NCBI RefSeq assembly: GCF_007666205.1 | Contig: NZ_VDOR01000002.1 | Coordinates: 248,001-312,000 of the forward strand | DNA: 64,000 nt | Reading direction: 5' to 3' | DNA from: Kocuria palustris | Lineage (GTDB): Bacteria > Actinomycetota > Actinomycetes > Actinomycetales > Micrococcaceae | Shown here: positions 16,780 to 26,331 of the stretch, one piece after another | How positions within the stretch are numbered: the stretch's first letter is position 1 | Layout: each line of letters begins with the position of its first letter | Position numbers and translations under genes: made by a program | The notes under the pieces: model-generated | Told to the model about the DNA's origin: nothing | Databases searched by the model: none | Seen by the model: only the letters and a program-made list of their open reading frames with translations

Positions 16780-18954
16780 ATGCGTCATCAGCTCCTGCCC
16801 ATGCTGGGCCACACCAACGGGAAGCGCAGCCCGCTGACCTGCGCGCTGAAGTGCGGCTCGGCCTGCGCCTCGCCCGACTGCAACCAGTCCGACAACGTCT
16901 CGTTCCGCGAGGTCGCCTCGACCGCCCTGTCCCGCCGCTCGGCCCTGGGCCTGGGGGCCGCGGCTGCGGTGTCGGTCGGCGTCGTCGCCACCGGGACCCG
17001 CGCCGAGGCGACGTTCGCCTACTGGGGCGAGCGCGGCGGCCGGATGGACTTCGCGCCGATCGCGCCGGTCGACGCCGCGGTCGACGACGTCACCGTGCCC
17101 GAGGGCTTCGACTGGTCGCCGATCATCCGCTGGGGCGATCCGCTGTTCGCGGACTCGCCGCAGTTCGACCCGCAGAACCAGACCTACGAGGCGCAGAAGC
17201 GGCAGTTCGGCTTCAACAACGACTACCTCGACATCATGCCGGACCGCGGCGGCCGCACCGGCGTCCTCGTGTGCAATCACGAGTACACCAACGAGAACAC
17301 CATGTTCCCGGCGGACCAGCGCGAGAACGACCTCGCGCGCACCGCCGCCGTCGGCATCGCCGCCCACGGCATGGCCGTCGTCGAGATCGAGCGCAGCGCA
17401 CCGGGCCAGCCCTGGACCTACGTCGTGGGCGGGCGCCGCAACCGCCGCATCACGGCCGACACGCCGTTCGCCGTCGACGGCCCCGCCGCCGGCTCGGACC
17501 TGCTCAAGACCGTCGCGGACCCCACGGGCAAGCTCGTGCTGGGCACGCAGAACAACTGCGCCGGCGGCGTGACCCCATGGGGCACCGTGCTCTCCGGCGA
17601 GGAGAACATCAACAACGTCCTCACCGCCGCTCCCTCCCCCGAGGCGAAGCGCTACGGCATCGGCACCGAGCCGACCTCGCGCCGCTGGGATCTCGTGGAC
17701 CCCCGCTGGGACGGCAACAACGACGGCTACGAGAACGAGATCAACCGCTTCGGCTGGATCGTGGAGATCGACCCGTCCGATCCGTCCTCCACGCCGGTCA
17801 AGCACACCTCGATGGGCCGCTTCAAGCACGAGGGCGCCAACGTCCACGTGGCCGCCGACGGCACGGTCGTGGCCTACTCCGGCGACGACCAGCGCTTCGA
17901 CTACCTGTACAAGTTCGTCTCCGCGAAGAAGTACAAGCAGGGCGACCGCCGCCACAACATGACGCTGCTGTCCGAGGGCGACCTGTACGTCGCGAAGTTC
18001 ACCGGCGACTCCGAGAAGGAGATCGACGGCTCGGGCAAGGTCCCGGCCGACGGCGCGTTCGACGGCAAGGGCGAGTGGCTGCCCCTGGTCGTCGGCGGGA
18101 CGTCGAAGGTCGAGGGCATGTCCGTCGAGGAGGTCCTGGTCTTCACCCGCCTGGCCGGCGACAAGGTCGGCGCGACCAAGATGGACCGCCCCGAGGACGT
18201 CGAGCCGAACCCGCACACCGGCAAGGTGTACGTCGCGTGCACCAACAACACCGAGCGCGGCATGCCGGGCAAGGCCGGGGCCGACGAGGCCAACCCCCGC
18301 TCCAACAACCGCGACGGCCACGTCATCGAGCTGACCGAGGACACCGCGAACTCCGCGGGCACGACCTTCAGCTGGTCGATCCTTCTGGTCTGCGGCGATC
18401 CCTCGACCAACTCCTCGACCTACTTCGCGGGCTTCCCCGCGGATCGGGTCTCGCCGATCTCCTGCCCGGACAACGTGGCCTTCGACTCGGAGGGCCACCT
18501 GTGGATCTCCACCGACGGCGCCCCCGGCACGATCGGCTACAACGACGGCCTGTTCCGCGTGGGCCTGGAGGGCTCCGAGCGCGGTCTGGTCGAGCAGTTC
18601 CTGGCCGTCCCGCAGGACGCCGAGACCTGCGGACCGGTCATCCACGACAAGGAGCAGATGGCCTACGTCGCCGTCCAGCACCCGGGCGAGGACGGCACCT
18701 TCGAGCAGCCGCGGTCCTACTTCCCGGACTACGTGCTGCCGACCCAGCAGGGCGAGGGCAAGTTCGCCCTGTCCCGTCCGGCGGTCGTGCAGGTCTTCTC
18801 GACCGGCAAGGGCAAGGGCCAGTTCGGCCGCGGCAAGGAGCTGGCGCGCGAGCGGAAGTCCGCTCGCGGCATCGAGCAGTCGGGCTACAAGGGCCGGTCC
18901 ACCAAGGACCTGCGGGACAAGGCCCGCCGCGCCCGTCGCTCCTACACCGACTGA
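16780..18954 (+). CDS. phoX: PhoX-family secreted alkaline phosphatase
   Basis: 724-residue Ca/Fe-dependent phosphatase exported by the Tat system. The mature enzyme hydrolyses phosphate esters outside the cell under phosphate limitation. An N-terminal stretch typical of actinobacterial PhoX includes LTCALKCGSACASPDC; the twin-arginine signal LSRRSALGLGAAAAVSVG follows at about residues 50-67. Downstream are long PhoX beta-propeller segments such as NHEYTNENTMFP, GTVLSGEEN, RFKHEGANVHVA and RPEDVEPNPHTGKVYVACTNN. ATG 16780 has AGGGG at 5 nt. A 7-bp hairpin (CCCCGCC/GGCGGGG, about 16743-16763) sits in the leader just before the ribosome binding site. Confidence 0.95.
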   Translation: MRHQLLPMLGHTNGKRSPLTCALKCGSACASPDCNQSDNVSFREVASTALSRRSALGLGAAAAVSVGVVATGTRAEATFAYWGERGGRMDFAPIAPVDAAVDDVTVPEGFDWSPIIRWGDPLFADSPQFDPQNQTYEAQKRQFGFNNDYLDIMPDRGGRTGVLVCNHEYTNENTMFPADQRENDLARTAAVGIAAHGMAVVEIERSAPGQPWTYVVGGRRNRRITADTPFAVDGPAAGSDLLKTVADPTGKLVLGTQNNCAGGVTPWGTVLSGEENINNVLTAAPSPEAKRYGIGTEPTSRRWDLVDPRWDGNNDGYENEINRFGWIVEIDPSDPSSTPVKHTSMGRFKHEGANVHVAADGTVVAYSGDDQRFDYLYKFVSAKKYKQGDRRHNMTLLSEGDLYVAKFTGDSEKEIDGSGKVPADGAFDGKGEWLPLVVGGTSKVEGMSVEEVLVFTRLAGDKVGATKMDRPEDVEPNPHTGKVYVACTNNTERGMPGKAGADEANPRSNNRDGHVIELTEDTANSAGTTFSWSILLVCGDPSTNSSTYFAGFPADRVSPISCPDNVAFDSEGHLWISTDGAPGTIGYNDGLFRVGLEGSERGLVEQFLAVPQDAETCGPVIHDKEQMAYVAVQHPGEDGTFEQPRSYFPDYVLPTQQGEGKFALSRPAVVQVFSTGKGKGQFGRGKELARERKSARGIEQSGYKGRSTKDLRDKARRARRSYTD

Positions 18955-18998
18955 CGCGCCGCCGATCGCGCCGCTGCGGCGCTGATCGCATGCTGTCC

Positions 18999-19041
18999 GG
19001 CGCCCCGCCGCACCGTCCCCGAGGCGGCGCGGCGGGGCGCC
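18999..19041 (+). terminator. Terminator after phoX
   Basis: A 13-bp perfect stem (18999-19011 with 19029-19041) with a 17-nt loop, 45 nt after the phoX stop and before the menD promoter. Confidence 0.65.
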
Positions 19042-19150
19042 CTCCGTTGTCCGTGCCCGGCCGGGGCGGCTCGTCGCCGGCCGCATGGGGGGCGAGGCCG
19101 ACTCGGCGGCCACGCGGCGGCCGGGCCCGGTCGGTCAGTAGGGTGACCGG

Positions 19151-20965
19151 GTGACCTCCGATGCTCTGCTGACCGCCGCCGTCGTCCTGGATGCGCTCGA
19201 GCAGCGCGGGCTGCGCGAGCTCTTCGTGTGCCCCGGCTCCCGCTCCGCCCCCTTCGCCTACGAGGCCGCCGCGCGCGACGGCCGAACCCTGGGCGTCCAC
19301 GTGCGCCTGGACGAGCGCTCGGGCGCCTTCCACGCCCTGGGGGCGGCCCGGGCCACGGGACGGCCCAGCGCGGTCGTCACGACCTCGGGCACCGCGGCCG
19401 GGAACCTGCTGCCCGCCGTCATGGAGGCCCACCACGCGGGGGTGCCGCTCGTGGCGATCACGGCCGACCGGCCGCCCGAGCTGCGCGGCACCGGTGCCAA
19501 TCAGACCACCGTCCAGCCCGGGATCTTCGCCGGGTTCGTGCGCGCGCAGCTCGATCTCGTGGTCGAGGACCGGGGCCTGGAGCCCGAGGCCCTGCGCCGG
19601 GAGGTCATGCGCCGGCTCGAGCCCGCCCTGGCGGCGCTCGGGGGGCAGGCGGGAGGGGAGTCGCTGCCCGGGCCCGTGCACCTGAACGTCGCCCTGCGCG
19701 ACCCCCTGCAGCCCGAGCCGCCCGAGCCTCCTGCGGACGCCGCCGACCAGGACGAGGCCGATCGGGCGGCTGCGCAGGGGTCCGCCCCCGCGGTGGGGCA
19801 GGAGGGCCCGGTGCGCGAGTCCGCGCCCGAGGAGCCTCCCCTCGGCCTGCCGGTCGAGATCCCGGCGCTGCGCGACGACGAGCTGGAGCCGCTCGCCCGG
19901 ATCGTCGAGCCGCGCCGCAGCGTGGTCGTGGCCGGCGACGGAGCGGGGACCGGGGCCGCCCAGCTGGCCGCGGCGCTGGGCCTTCCGCTGCTCGCGGAGC
20001 CCTCCTCCCAGGCCCGGCGCGGGCCGACGGCCGTGGGGCCGTACCGCCTCCTGCTCGAGACGCCGCTCGGGCAGCGGATCGAGCGCGTGCTGCTCGTCGG
20101 CCGGCCCACGCTGTCCCGTCCGGTGGCGGCGCTGCTCAAGCGGCCGGGAGTCGAGGTCGCGGCATGGCGGCCGCGTCCGGTGCCGTGGTTCGAGGAGGGG
20201 CGGCGCCCCGAGCGGGAGCTCGCGGATGCGGCCGAGGCCGCGGCCTTCGCGGGGCGGGCTCCGCAGGAGTGGACCGAGGCCTGGCGCGCGGCCGGCTCCG
20301 ACGGAGCCCGCCGGGCCGCGGAGGCCCTCGAGCGGGAGGCCGCGCGGCATCCGGACGGCCTCCCCGGGCCGCTCGCGGCCCGGGCCGTGTGGGCCGCGTG
20401 CCGCAGCGACGGGCGTCTGCTCGTGATGGGCTCGTCGAACCCCATCCGGGACCTGGACCTGCTGGGCGACCCCGACCCCGATCCGGCCGAGGGCGTCGAT
20501 GTGCTGGCCAATCGCGGCCTCGCCGGGATCGACGGGCTCCTGGCCACCGCTTCCGGCGCGGCCCTGGCGACGGGGAGGCCGGTGCGCGCCCTCGTGGGGG
20601 ACCTCACGCTGCTGCACGACGCGGGCTCCCTGCTGGGGCTGCGCGCCGAGCGCCGCCCCGAGCTGCAGCTCGTGGTGCTGGACGATCGGGGCGGAGGCAT
20701 CTTCTCGACCCTGGAGCACGGGGCCCTGGGGGAGTCCGCGGCCTACCGGGATCCCGTGGAGCGGTTCTTCGGCACGCCCCCGACCGCGGACATCTCCGCT
20801 CTGTGCGCCGGCTACGGCGTCCCGGCGGTCTCGGTGCGCACGCCCCTGGAGCTGGCGGAGGCCCTGCGGCACCCCGAGCCGGGGCTCAGCGCGGTGGTCG
20901 TGTCGGCGACGCGGACCGGGCTGCGCGCCATGAGCAGGGAGCTCACCCGCGCCGTGCGCGGATGA
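19151..20965 (+). CDS. menD: SEPHCHC synthase MenD
   Basis: 604-residue thiamine diphosphate enzyme that adds the 2-oxoglutarate-derived succinic semialdehyde unit to isochorismate. LDERSGAFHALGAARATG (about 53-70) carries the TPP glutamate. TADRPPELRGTGANQTT matches the family, and the TPP/Mg site is GDLTLLHDAGSLLG (about 482-495) with DDRGGGIFSTLEHG. A hydrophilic Glu/Asp-rich insert lies at about 195-230. The GTG start has TAGGGT (19139-19144) ending 6 nt upstream and no ribosome binding site: leaderless. Confidence 0.95.
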   Translation: MTSDALLTAAVVLDALEQRGLRELFVCPGSRSAPFAYEAAARDGRTLGVHVRLDERSGAFHALGAARATGRPSAVVTTSGTAAGNLLPAVMEAHHAGVPLVAITADRPPELRGTGANQTTVQPGIFAGFVRAQLDLVVEDRGLEPEALRREVMRRLEPALAALGGQAGGESLPGPVHLNVALRDPLQPEPPEPPADAADQDEADRAAAQGSAPAVGQEGPVRESAPEEPPLGLPVEIPALRDDELEPLARIVEPRRSVVVAGDGAGTGAAQLAAALGLPLLAEPSSQARRGPTAVGPYRLLLETPLGQRIERVLLVGRPTLSRPVAALLKRPGVEVAAWRPRPVPWFEEGRRPERELADAAEAAAFAGRAPQEWTEAWRAAGSDGARRAAEALEREAARHPDGLPGPLAARAVWAACRSDGRLLVMGSSNPIRDLDLLGDPDPDPAEGVDVLANRGLAGIDGLLATASGAALATGRPVRALVGDLTLLHDAGSLLGLRAERRPELQLVVLDDRGGGIFSTLEHGALGESAAYRDPVERFFGTPPTADISALCAGYGVPAVSVRTPLELAEALRHPEPGLSAVVVSATRTGLRAMSRELTRAVRG

Positions 20966-21002
20966 GCTCCCTGCGGGGTGCGTCCCGGGATCGTGCGAGG
21001 GG

Positions 21003-22451
21003 TCAGGCGCTGTGCCGGGGCCCGGTCTCGGAGGTTCGGGCGTCGCCCTGCCCGATCGGGGACTCGGCCGCGGCGGCGCGGGCGGCCTCGACCTCCTCCT
21101 GGTCGGCATCGCCGTCGATGAGCAGGCGGCGCTCGATCAGGTAGGTGTTGTGCTTGCGCGGCACCAGGACGGTGACGACGCCGCCGAGGAGGGCGACCAC
21201 GGCGAACACGTAGAACTGCTGCGAGGCGCCCAGGCCCGCCGCCACGAGCCAGCCGATGACCATGGGCCCGAAGACGCCGCCGGCGCGGCCGATCGTGGCG
21301 CACATCGCCACACCCGCGGCACGGGCGTTCGACGTGTAGTAGTTGGCCTGGAAGCCGTAGACGAGGACCTGGGTGCCCAGGATGCCGACGCCGGCCACGG
21401 CGATGAACAGGAACAGCAGCGGCAGCGGGAAGTGGAAGGTCACCAGCACCAGGGAGATCGCGGCCAGGGCGAAGGTCGTGGCGATGACGTTCTGCGGCTT
21501 GCCCAGCCGATCCGCGGCGCTCGCGGCGATCATGCCGCCGACCACGGCGGCGCCGTTGAGCACGAACGGGAACCACAGCTTGAGGTCCCCGTAGCCGTAG
21601 GACTCCATGATGCGCGGCAGCCAGGTGTTCATGCCGTAGGTCAGGAACAGGCCGGCGAAGGACATCAGGGCCATCAGCAGGGTGGCCAGGCCGAACTCCT
21701 TGGTCAGCAGCGTGGAGTAGCCGGTGCGGGCCGGAGCGGCCGCCGCGCGGGAGACCATGAGCTCCTCCTGGAGGGGCACGCCGGTCCGGTTGGCGATCTC
21801 GATCGCGCGCTGCTCGTGGCCGCGGGCCAGCAGCCAGCGCGGGGACTCGGGGAGCTTGGCCGCGGCCAGCGGGAGGAGGAAGAGGATCGGGGTCGCGCCG
21901 ATCAGGAACAGTCCCCGCCAGCCGATGTGCTCGCCCAGGAAGATGCCGCACAGGGAGGCGAACATGCCGCCGGCGGGCACGCCCGAGTAGACGACGGCGT
22001 TGAACACGCCGCGCCGGTCCTTGGGAGCGAACTCCGCCATGATCGGGCCCGCCGTGGCGATGACCAGCCCGAGGCCCAGGCCGGTGATGAAGCGCATGAG
22101 CCCGAAGGCGAAGACCGTGCCGGTCAGGGCGGTGATCGCCATGCCGATCGAGAACCAGGCGATGCCGATCATCAGCATCTTCTTGCGGCCCAGGCGGTCG
22201 CCGATGAAGCCGGAGGCGAAGGAGCCCAGCAGCACGCCGATCAGCGCGAGGGAGCCCAGGACGCCGGCGGAGCCGGGGGTCAGCTGGCCGATCTGGGAGG
22301 GGTCGTTCATGAGCGTCGGCATCACGGTGCCGTACACCACGAGGTCGTAGCCGTCGAAGATCAGCGCGGTCGAGGCGATGGCGGCCACCCAGACGGCGGT
22401 CTTCATCTCGAGGGCACGGTTCTCCGTGGCGAGGGTGTGGGTCGTGGACAT
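21003..22451 (-). CDS. MFS transporter, aromatic acid:H+ symporter (AAHS)-type
   Basis: 482 residues, 12 helices. The first helix carries LIFDGYDLVVYGTVMPTLM, where DGYD is the hallmark of the benzoate/4-hydroxybenzoate AAHS group, and loop 2-3 has the MFS motif GDRLGRKKM. The mid loop EFAPKDRRG matches the group too. The substrate is probably an aromatic acid, but no catabolic genes are nearby. ATG 22451 lies in a GGGAG-containing region. The 270-nt upstream segment is unusually rich in repeats and A+T, suggesting tight control. Confidence 0.87.
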   Translation of the reverse strand: MSTTHTLATENRALEMKTAVWVAAIASTALIFDGYDLVVYGTVMPTLMNDPSQIGQLTPGSAGVLGSLALIGVLLGSFASGFIGDRLGRKKMLMIGIAWFSIGMAITALTGTVFAFGLMRFITGLGLGLVIATAGPIMAEFAPKDRRGVFNAVVYSGVPAGGMFASLCGIFLGEHIGWRGLFLIGATPILFLLPLAAAKLPESPRWLLARGHEQRAIEIANRTGVPLQEELMVSRAAAAPARTGYSTLLTKEFGLATLLMALMSFAGLFLTYGMNTWLPRIMESYGYGDLKLWFPFVLNGAAVVGGMIAASAADRLGKPQNVIATTFALAAISLVLVTFHFPLPLLFLFIAVAGVGILGTQVLVYGFQANYYTSNARAAGVAMCATIGRAGGVFGPMVIGWLVAAGLGASQQFYVFAVVALLGGVVTVLVPRKHNTYLIERRLLIDGDADQEEVEAARAAAAESPIGQGDARTSETGPRHSA

Positions 22452-22510
22452 GGCTCCCTGGTCTCTCCGTCGTATCGGGGCGGCAGGTGGGATGCACGGC
22501 CGCCCGGGTG

Positions 22511-22620
22511 CCGACGGGACGCGGTCCCGTCGGGGTGACACGATGGTGCCAGGGGTGTGACCTGGTTCATATGAGGGGAATGCCTGGGAAATCACCAGGT
22601 GTCGACAATGATTCTAAAAA
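22511..22620 (-). promoter_or_regulatory. MFS promoter region: perfect hairpin, inverted repeat and A+T-rich -10 region
   Basis: Reading toward the MFS gene there is a TAGAAT -10-like hexamer (22611-22616, minus strand) in an A+T-rich island (22601-22643, rare in this genome). Next comes an inverted repeat ACCTGGT/ACCAGGT (22560-22566 and 22594-22600), then a perfect 10-bp inverted repeat with a 3-nt loop (22511-22520 and 22524-22533). The last would lie in the leader, the former just downstream of the -10, a natural repressor position. Confidence 0.45.
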
Positions 22621-22720
22621 TATTAATGACCGCCGATTATTCCGCTGGGGTCACGTTATGCCGTGGGTCGGGCATGTCCCGGCACGTCCCGGGCGGCTCG
22701 ACCCGGCCTGTCCGGCCTCC

Positions 22721-24142
22721 TCAGGAGGCCCCGAGGGCCCCGAGGACGGGGCGCAGCTTGGCCCGGGTCTCGGCCAGCTCCTCCGCGGGGTCCGAGGCGC
22801 TCACGATGCCGCATCCGGCGAAGACCCGGGCGGTGGCCTCGTCGTCCTGGACGCCGCCGCGCAGCGCGATGCCGAAGTCGCCGTTGCGGCGGGCGTCCAC
22901 CCACCCGACGGGCCCCGCGTACAGGCCGCGGTCCAGGCCCTCGAGGCGGGCGATCGCATCGGCAGCCGCGGTGGTCGGCGTCCCGCACACGGCGGCCGTC
23001 GGGTGCACGGCCTCCACGAGCTCGAGGGCCGAGGGCACGGTGCCGTCGGGACCGCGGCGCAGATCGCAGGTCACGTCCGAGGCCAGGTGCCACACGTTCG
23101 GCAGCTCGAGCAGATAGGGCTGCGAGGGCGAGCGGACGGCATCCGTGTACGCGGCGATCCCGTCCAGGAACGAGCCGATGGCGAACTCGTGCTCGGAGCG
23201 CTGCTTGGGATCGTCCATGAGCCGCCCGCGGGCCCAGGCCCGCTCCGCCTCGGTCGCGGGGCCCGACGAGGTGCGGGGCACGGTCCCGGCCAGCACGCGG
23301 GCGTGCACCGCCCCGTCCAGGACCCGGACGAGGCGCTCGGGGGTGGCGCCGAAGAGCCGCCCCGCCGCGGGGTCGCGGTCGTCCTGCACGTTGACGCTGT
23401 ACGTCCAGCAGCGCTCGTAGTCGTGGGCCAGGCGGCGCAGCGCACGGGGCAGGTCCAGCCTCGCGCCCTCCGGGGCCGCGACGGGGACCGCGCGGGCGAG
23501 CACGAGCTTGTCGACGCCGCCGGCCCGGATCTCCTCGATGCCGGCGGAGACCGCGTCCGTCCAGCGGGCCTGCGCGGCGGGATCCTCCAGGGCGCGGGGG
23601 GATGCGGTCGCCGGGTCGCCGGCCGGGGCCCGGTCGTCGCCGGAGCCTCGGGCGGTCCGCGGCTCGGGCAGCAGGCGATGCGCCGCGGCCACGACGTCGT
23701 CGGCCCCCGGGGCGGCCTCCGCGCTCGTCACCAGGGTCGCCCAGGCGCCGTCGGCGTCGTGGCCGATCACGAGCTCGGGGACCACGAGTCCGGAGCGCCG
23801 CGTCGAGGAGCGGGCGAACGCGAAGGCGCCGAAGGCCACGGGCCCCGTGGCCGAGCGATGCAGCGGGTCCCGGATCGACAGCCCCTCGACGACGTCGTCC
23901 CACCAGGCGCGGGCCGCGGTGAAGCGGTCCTCGCCGACCGCGGCGAACGAGGCCGCGCGGCCGAAGCCGACCAGGCCCAGGCCGCGGGTGGTCCAGCAGG
24001 TCACGGACTCGGCGTCCAGCAGCGCCCGCAGGTCGGGCCGCTCCAGCAGCTCGGCCGGCAGAACATCGGAGAGCTCCCCGAGCGGCACGGTCAGGCTGTG
24101 CCGGAGGGAGGCGGTGGAGGTGGCGGTCGGGGTCGCGGACAT
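22721..24142 (-). CDS. menF: Isochorismate synthase MenF
   Basis: 473-residue chorismate-binding enzyme making isochorismate, the first committed step to menaquinone. The C-terminal half has the family blocks [56 protein letters not shown] and [23 protein letters not shown]. The N-terminal half is divergent, as usual. No other siderophore genes are nearby, so a role in menaquinone rather than salicylate/catechol synthesis is favoured. ATG 24142 has TACACT (24151-24156, minus strand) ending 8 nt upstream. It is divergent from menG across 115 nt. Confidence 0.93.
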   Translation of the reverse strand: MSATPTATSTASLRHSLTVPLGELSDVLPAELLERPDLRALLDAESVTCWTTRGLGLVGFGRAASFAAVGEDRFTAARAWWDDVVEGLSIRDPLHRSATGPVAFGAFAFARSSTRRSGLVVPELVIGHDADGAWATLVTSAEAAPGADDVVAAAHRLLPEPRTARGSGDDRAPAGDPATASPRALEDPAAQARWTDAVSAGIEEIRAGGVDKLVLARAVPVAAPEGARLDLPRALRRLAHDYERCWTYSVNVQDDRDPAAGRLFGATPERLVRVLDGAVHARVLAGTVPRTSSGPATEAERAWARGRLMDDPKQRSEHEFAIGSFLDGIAAYTDAVRSPSQPYLLELPNVWHLASDVTCDLRRGPDGTVPSALELVEAVHPTAAVCGTPTTAAADAIARLEGLDRGLYAGPVGWVDARRNGDFGIALRGGVQDDEATARVFAGCGIVSASDPAEELAETRAKLRPVLGALGAS

Positions 24143-24257
24143 CGCGGATCAGTGTAGGCCGCGCCCGCGCCCGGGCCGGCTGCGACCGCTCGGAGTGCGG
24201 GCGCCGGGCCGGGGCGCCGGGCGGAGGGGTCCGCGGGCGGATGCCACAATGGGGACC

Positions 24258-24989
24258 GTGAACCGTGCAGACCTGTCCAAGCGCACCGACGCCGTCGCCT
24301 CCATGTTCGACGAGGTGGCCCCGCGGTACGACCTCGCCAACGACATCCTCGCCCTGGGCCAGACCCGGGGATGGCGCCGAGCCGTGACCGCCGCCGTCGG
24401 CGCGGCCCCCGGGGAGAAGGTGCTCGACGTCGCCGCCGGCACCGGCACCTCGTCGGAGCCCTTCATGGAGGCGGGCGCGACCGTGGTCGCGGCCGACCTC
24501 TCCGAGGGCATGCTGCGCGTGGGCCGCGAGCGCCACCCCAGGATCGACTTCGTCCAGGCCGACGCCACGCGCCTGCCCTTCGCCGACGAGACCTTCGACG
24601 CCGTCACGATCTCGTTCGGGCTGCGCAACATCGCCGAGTTCCGGCAGGCGCTGCTCGAGATGCTGCGCGTGGCCAAGCCGGGCGGGCGCCTGGTGATCTG
24701 CGAGTTCTCCACGCCCACGTTCGGGCCGTTCCGCAAGGTCTACAGCGAGTACCTCGTCCGGGCCATCCCCGGCATCGCGCAGAAGGTGACCTCCAACCCG
24801 GAGGCCTACGAGTACCTGGCCGAGTCGATCCGCGCGTGGCCCGACCAGGAGCAGCTCGCGGCCCACCTGGCCGAGGTCGGCTGGCAGGACGTGCGCTACC
24901 GCAACCTCACCGGCGGCATCGTCGCGCTGCACCGGGCGGTGAAGCCGGCAGAGCCCGCCCGGGGCGTCCCCTCCATCGACCTGGCGTGA
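24258..24989 (+). CDS. menG: Demethylmenaquinone methyltransferase MenG (UbiE family)
   Basis: 243-residue SAM-dependent methyltransferase catalysing the last step of menaquinone synthesis. Motif [16 protein letters not shown] is near residues 54-68, followed by [20 protein letters not shown] and [16 protein letters not shown], all UbiE/COQ5 signatures. An ATG nine bases earlier is in frame, but GTG 24258 is chosen because a CACAAT hexamer ends 7 nt before it, matching the leaderless pattern; the alternative would add only three residues. The stop overlaps the start of the next gene (GTGA), so they are coupled. Confidence 0.95.
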   Translation: MNRADLSKRTDAVASMFDEVAPRYDLANDILALGQTRGWRRAVTAAVGAAPGEKVLDVAAGTGTSSEPFMEAGATVVAADLSEGMLRVGRERHPRIDFVQADATRLPFADETFDAVTISFGLRNIAEFRQALLEMLRVAKPGGRLVICEFSTPTFGPFRKVYSEYLVRAIPGIAQKVTSNPEAYEYLAESIRAWPDQEQLAAHLAEVGWQDVRYRNLTGGIVALHRAVKPAEPARGVPSIDLA

Positions 24990-26320
24990 AGGTCCTGATC
25001 GTCGGCGGCGGCCCGGCCGGCAGCACCGCCGCGCACTGGCTCGCCTCCCACGGCCACGAGGCCGTCGTCCTGGAGAAGACCGCCCACCCCCGGGAGAAGG
25101 TCTGCGGCGACGGCCTCACCCCGCGCGCCGTGCGCGAGATGCAGCTCCTGGGCCTGCCCCACGGCCCGGATGACGGCTACCGGGCCAACCGCGGCCTGCG
25201 CCTGTGCGCCCGCGAGCGCTCGATCGAGGTGCCCTGGCCGGAGCTCACGGACTTCCCCTCCTACGGCCTGGTGCGCTCGCGCGCGGGCTTCGACGAGCAC
25301 CTCGCCCGGCATGCCCGGAAGGCCGGGGCGACCCTGCACGAGCGCCGTTCCGTCACCTCGGTGATCCGCGACGACGACGGCCGCGTGATCGGCGCCGAGG
25401 CCTCCGTGGTCGGGGAGGACGGGCGCCGCACGGGCGAGACCGAGCAGCACACCGCCGATCTGGTCCTGGCCGCCGACGGCGTCTCGTCCCGGGCCGGCGT
25501 CAGCGCAGGGCTGCATCGCGACCCGCGCCGGCTGATGGGGGTGGCCGTGCGCGGCTACTACGAGTCCCCGCGCTCGGAGATCGACTGGATGGAGGGCTGG
25601 CTCGAGCTGCGCGACGGCACCGACCCCTCGGGCTCCCTGCTGCCCGGCTACGGCTGGGTCTTCGGCGCCGGGGACGGCACCGCCAACGTCGGTCTGGGCA
25701 TGCTCAGCACCTCGGCGGCCTTCCGCGGCACCGACTACCGCCGCGTCCTGCAGGGCTGGGCGGCCTCGATGCCCTCCGCATGGTGCTTCGACGCCGAGCA
25801 CCAGCGCGGCCGGGTGCTCTCCGCGGCGCTGCCCATGGCCTTCAGCCGCGCCCCGCACTGGACGCCCGGAATGCTCCTGCTCGGCGACTCGGCCGGGCTG
25901 GTCTCCGCCTTCAACGGCGAGGGGATCTCCAACGCCATGCAGTCGGCGCGCTTCGCCGCCGAGCAGATCGTGGAGGCGGCCGGCGCCAACGGCCCGGCCC
26001 AGCGCGATCTGGTGCTCGCGCGGTACCCGCAGCGGGTGCGCGAGGAGTGGGGGGAGCACTTCACCCAGGGCCGGGTGCTCGCCGAGCTGATCGGGCGTCC
26101 GCGGATCATGAAGGCCGCGGTGGCCACGGGGATGTCGGTGCCGGCGCTGATGCGCTTCGCGGGGCAGATCATGACCGAGCTCTCGGACCGTCCGGCCCGC
26201 ACGTGGGAGGACCGGATCATCGCCCTGCTGGATGCGCTCACCCCGTCGACCTCCAACCGCGCGCCGTCGGCGCCGCGGACCGCGCCCGACGCGCCCCAGA
26301 AGAAGCCGCGGACGAAGTAG
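24986..26320 (+). CDS. menJ: Geranylgeranyl reductase-family FAD oxidoreductase (menaquinone reductase, MenJ-like)
   Basis: 444-residue flavoprotein. The N-terminal dinucleotide fold is [18 protein letters not shown], the FAD-binding [13 protein letters not shown] segment is typical of geranylgeranyl reductases, and [18 protein letters not shown] (about 296-313) binds the FAD ribityl chain. In mycobacteria the homologue saturates one isoprene unit of menaquinone. Its place between menG and the prenyl synthase strongly suggests the same role here (dihydromenaquinone). A Pro/Arg/Lys-rich tail follows residue 420. The GTG start overlaps the menG stop. Confidence 0.88.
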   Translation: MKVLIVGGGPAGSTAAHWLASHGHEAVVLEKTAHPREKVCGDGLTPRAVREMQLLGLPHGPDDGYRANRGLRLCARERSIEVPWPELTDFPSYGLVRSRAGFDEHLARHARKAGATLHERRSVTSVIRDDDGRVIGAEASVVGEDGRRTGETEQHTADLVLAADGVSSRAGVSAGLHRDPRRLMGVAVRGYYESPRSEIDWMEGWLELRDGTDPSGSLLPGYGWVFGAGDGTANVGLGMLSTSAAFRGTDYRRVLQGWAASMPSAWCFDAEHQRGRVLSAALPMAFSRAPHWTPGMLLLGDSAGLVSAFNGEGISNAMQSARFAAEQIVEAAGANGPAQRDLVLARYPQRVREEWGEHFTQGRVLAELIGRPRIMKAAVATGMSVPALMRFAGQIMTELSDRPARTWEDRIIALLDALTPSTSNRAPSAPRTAPDAPQKKPRTK

Positions 26321-26331
26321 AGTGTCCGATC

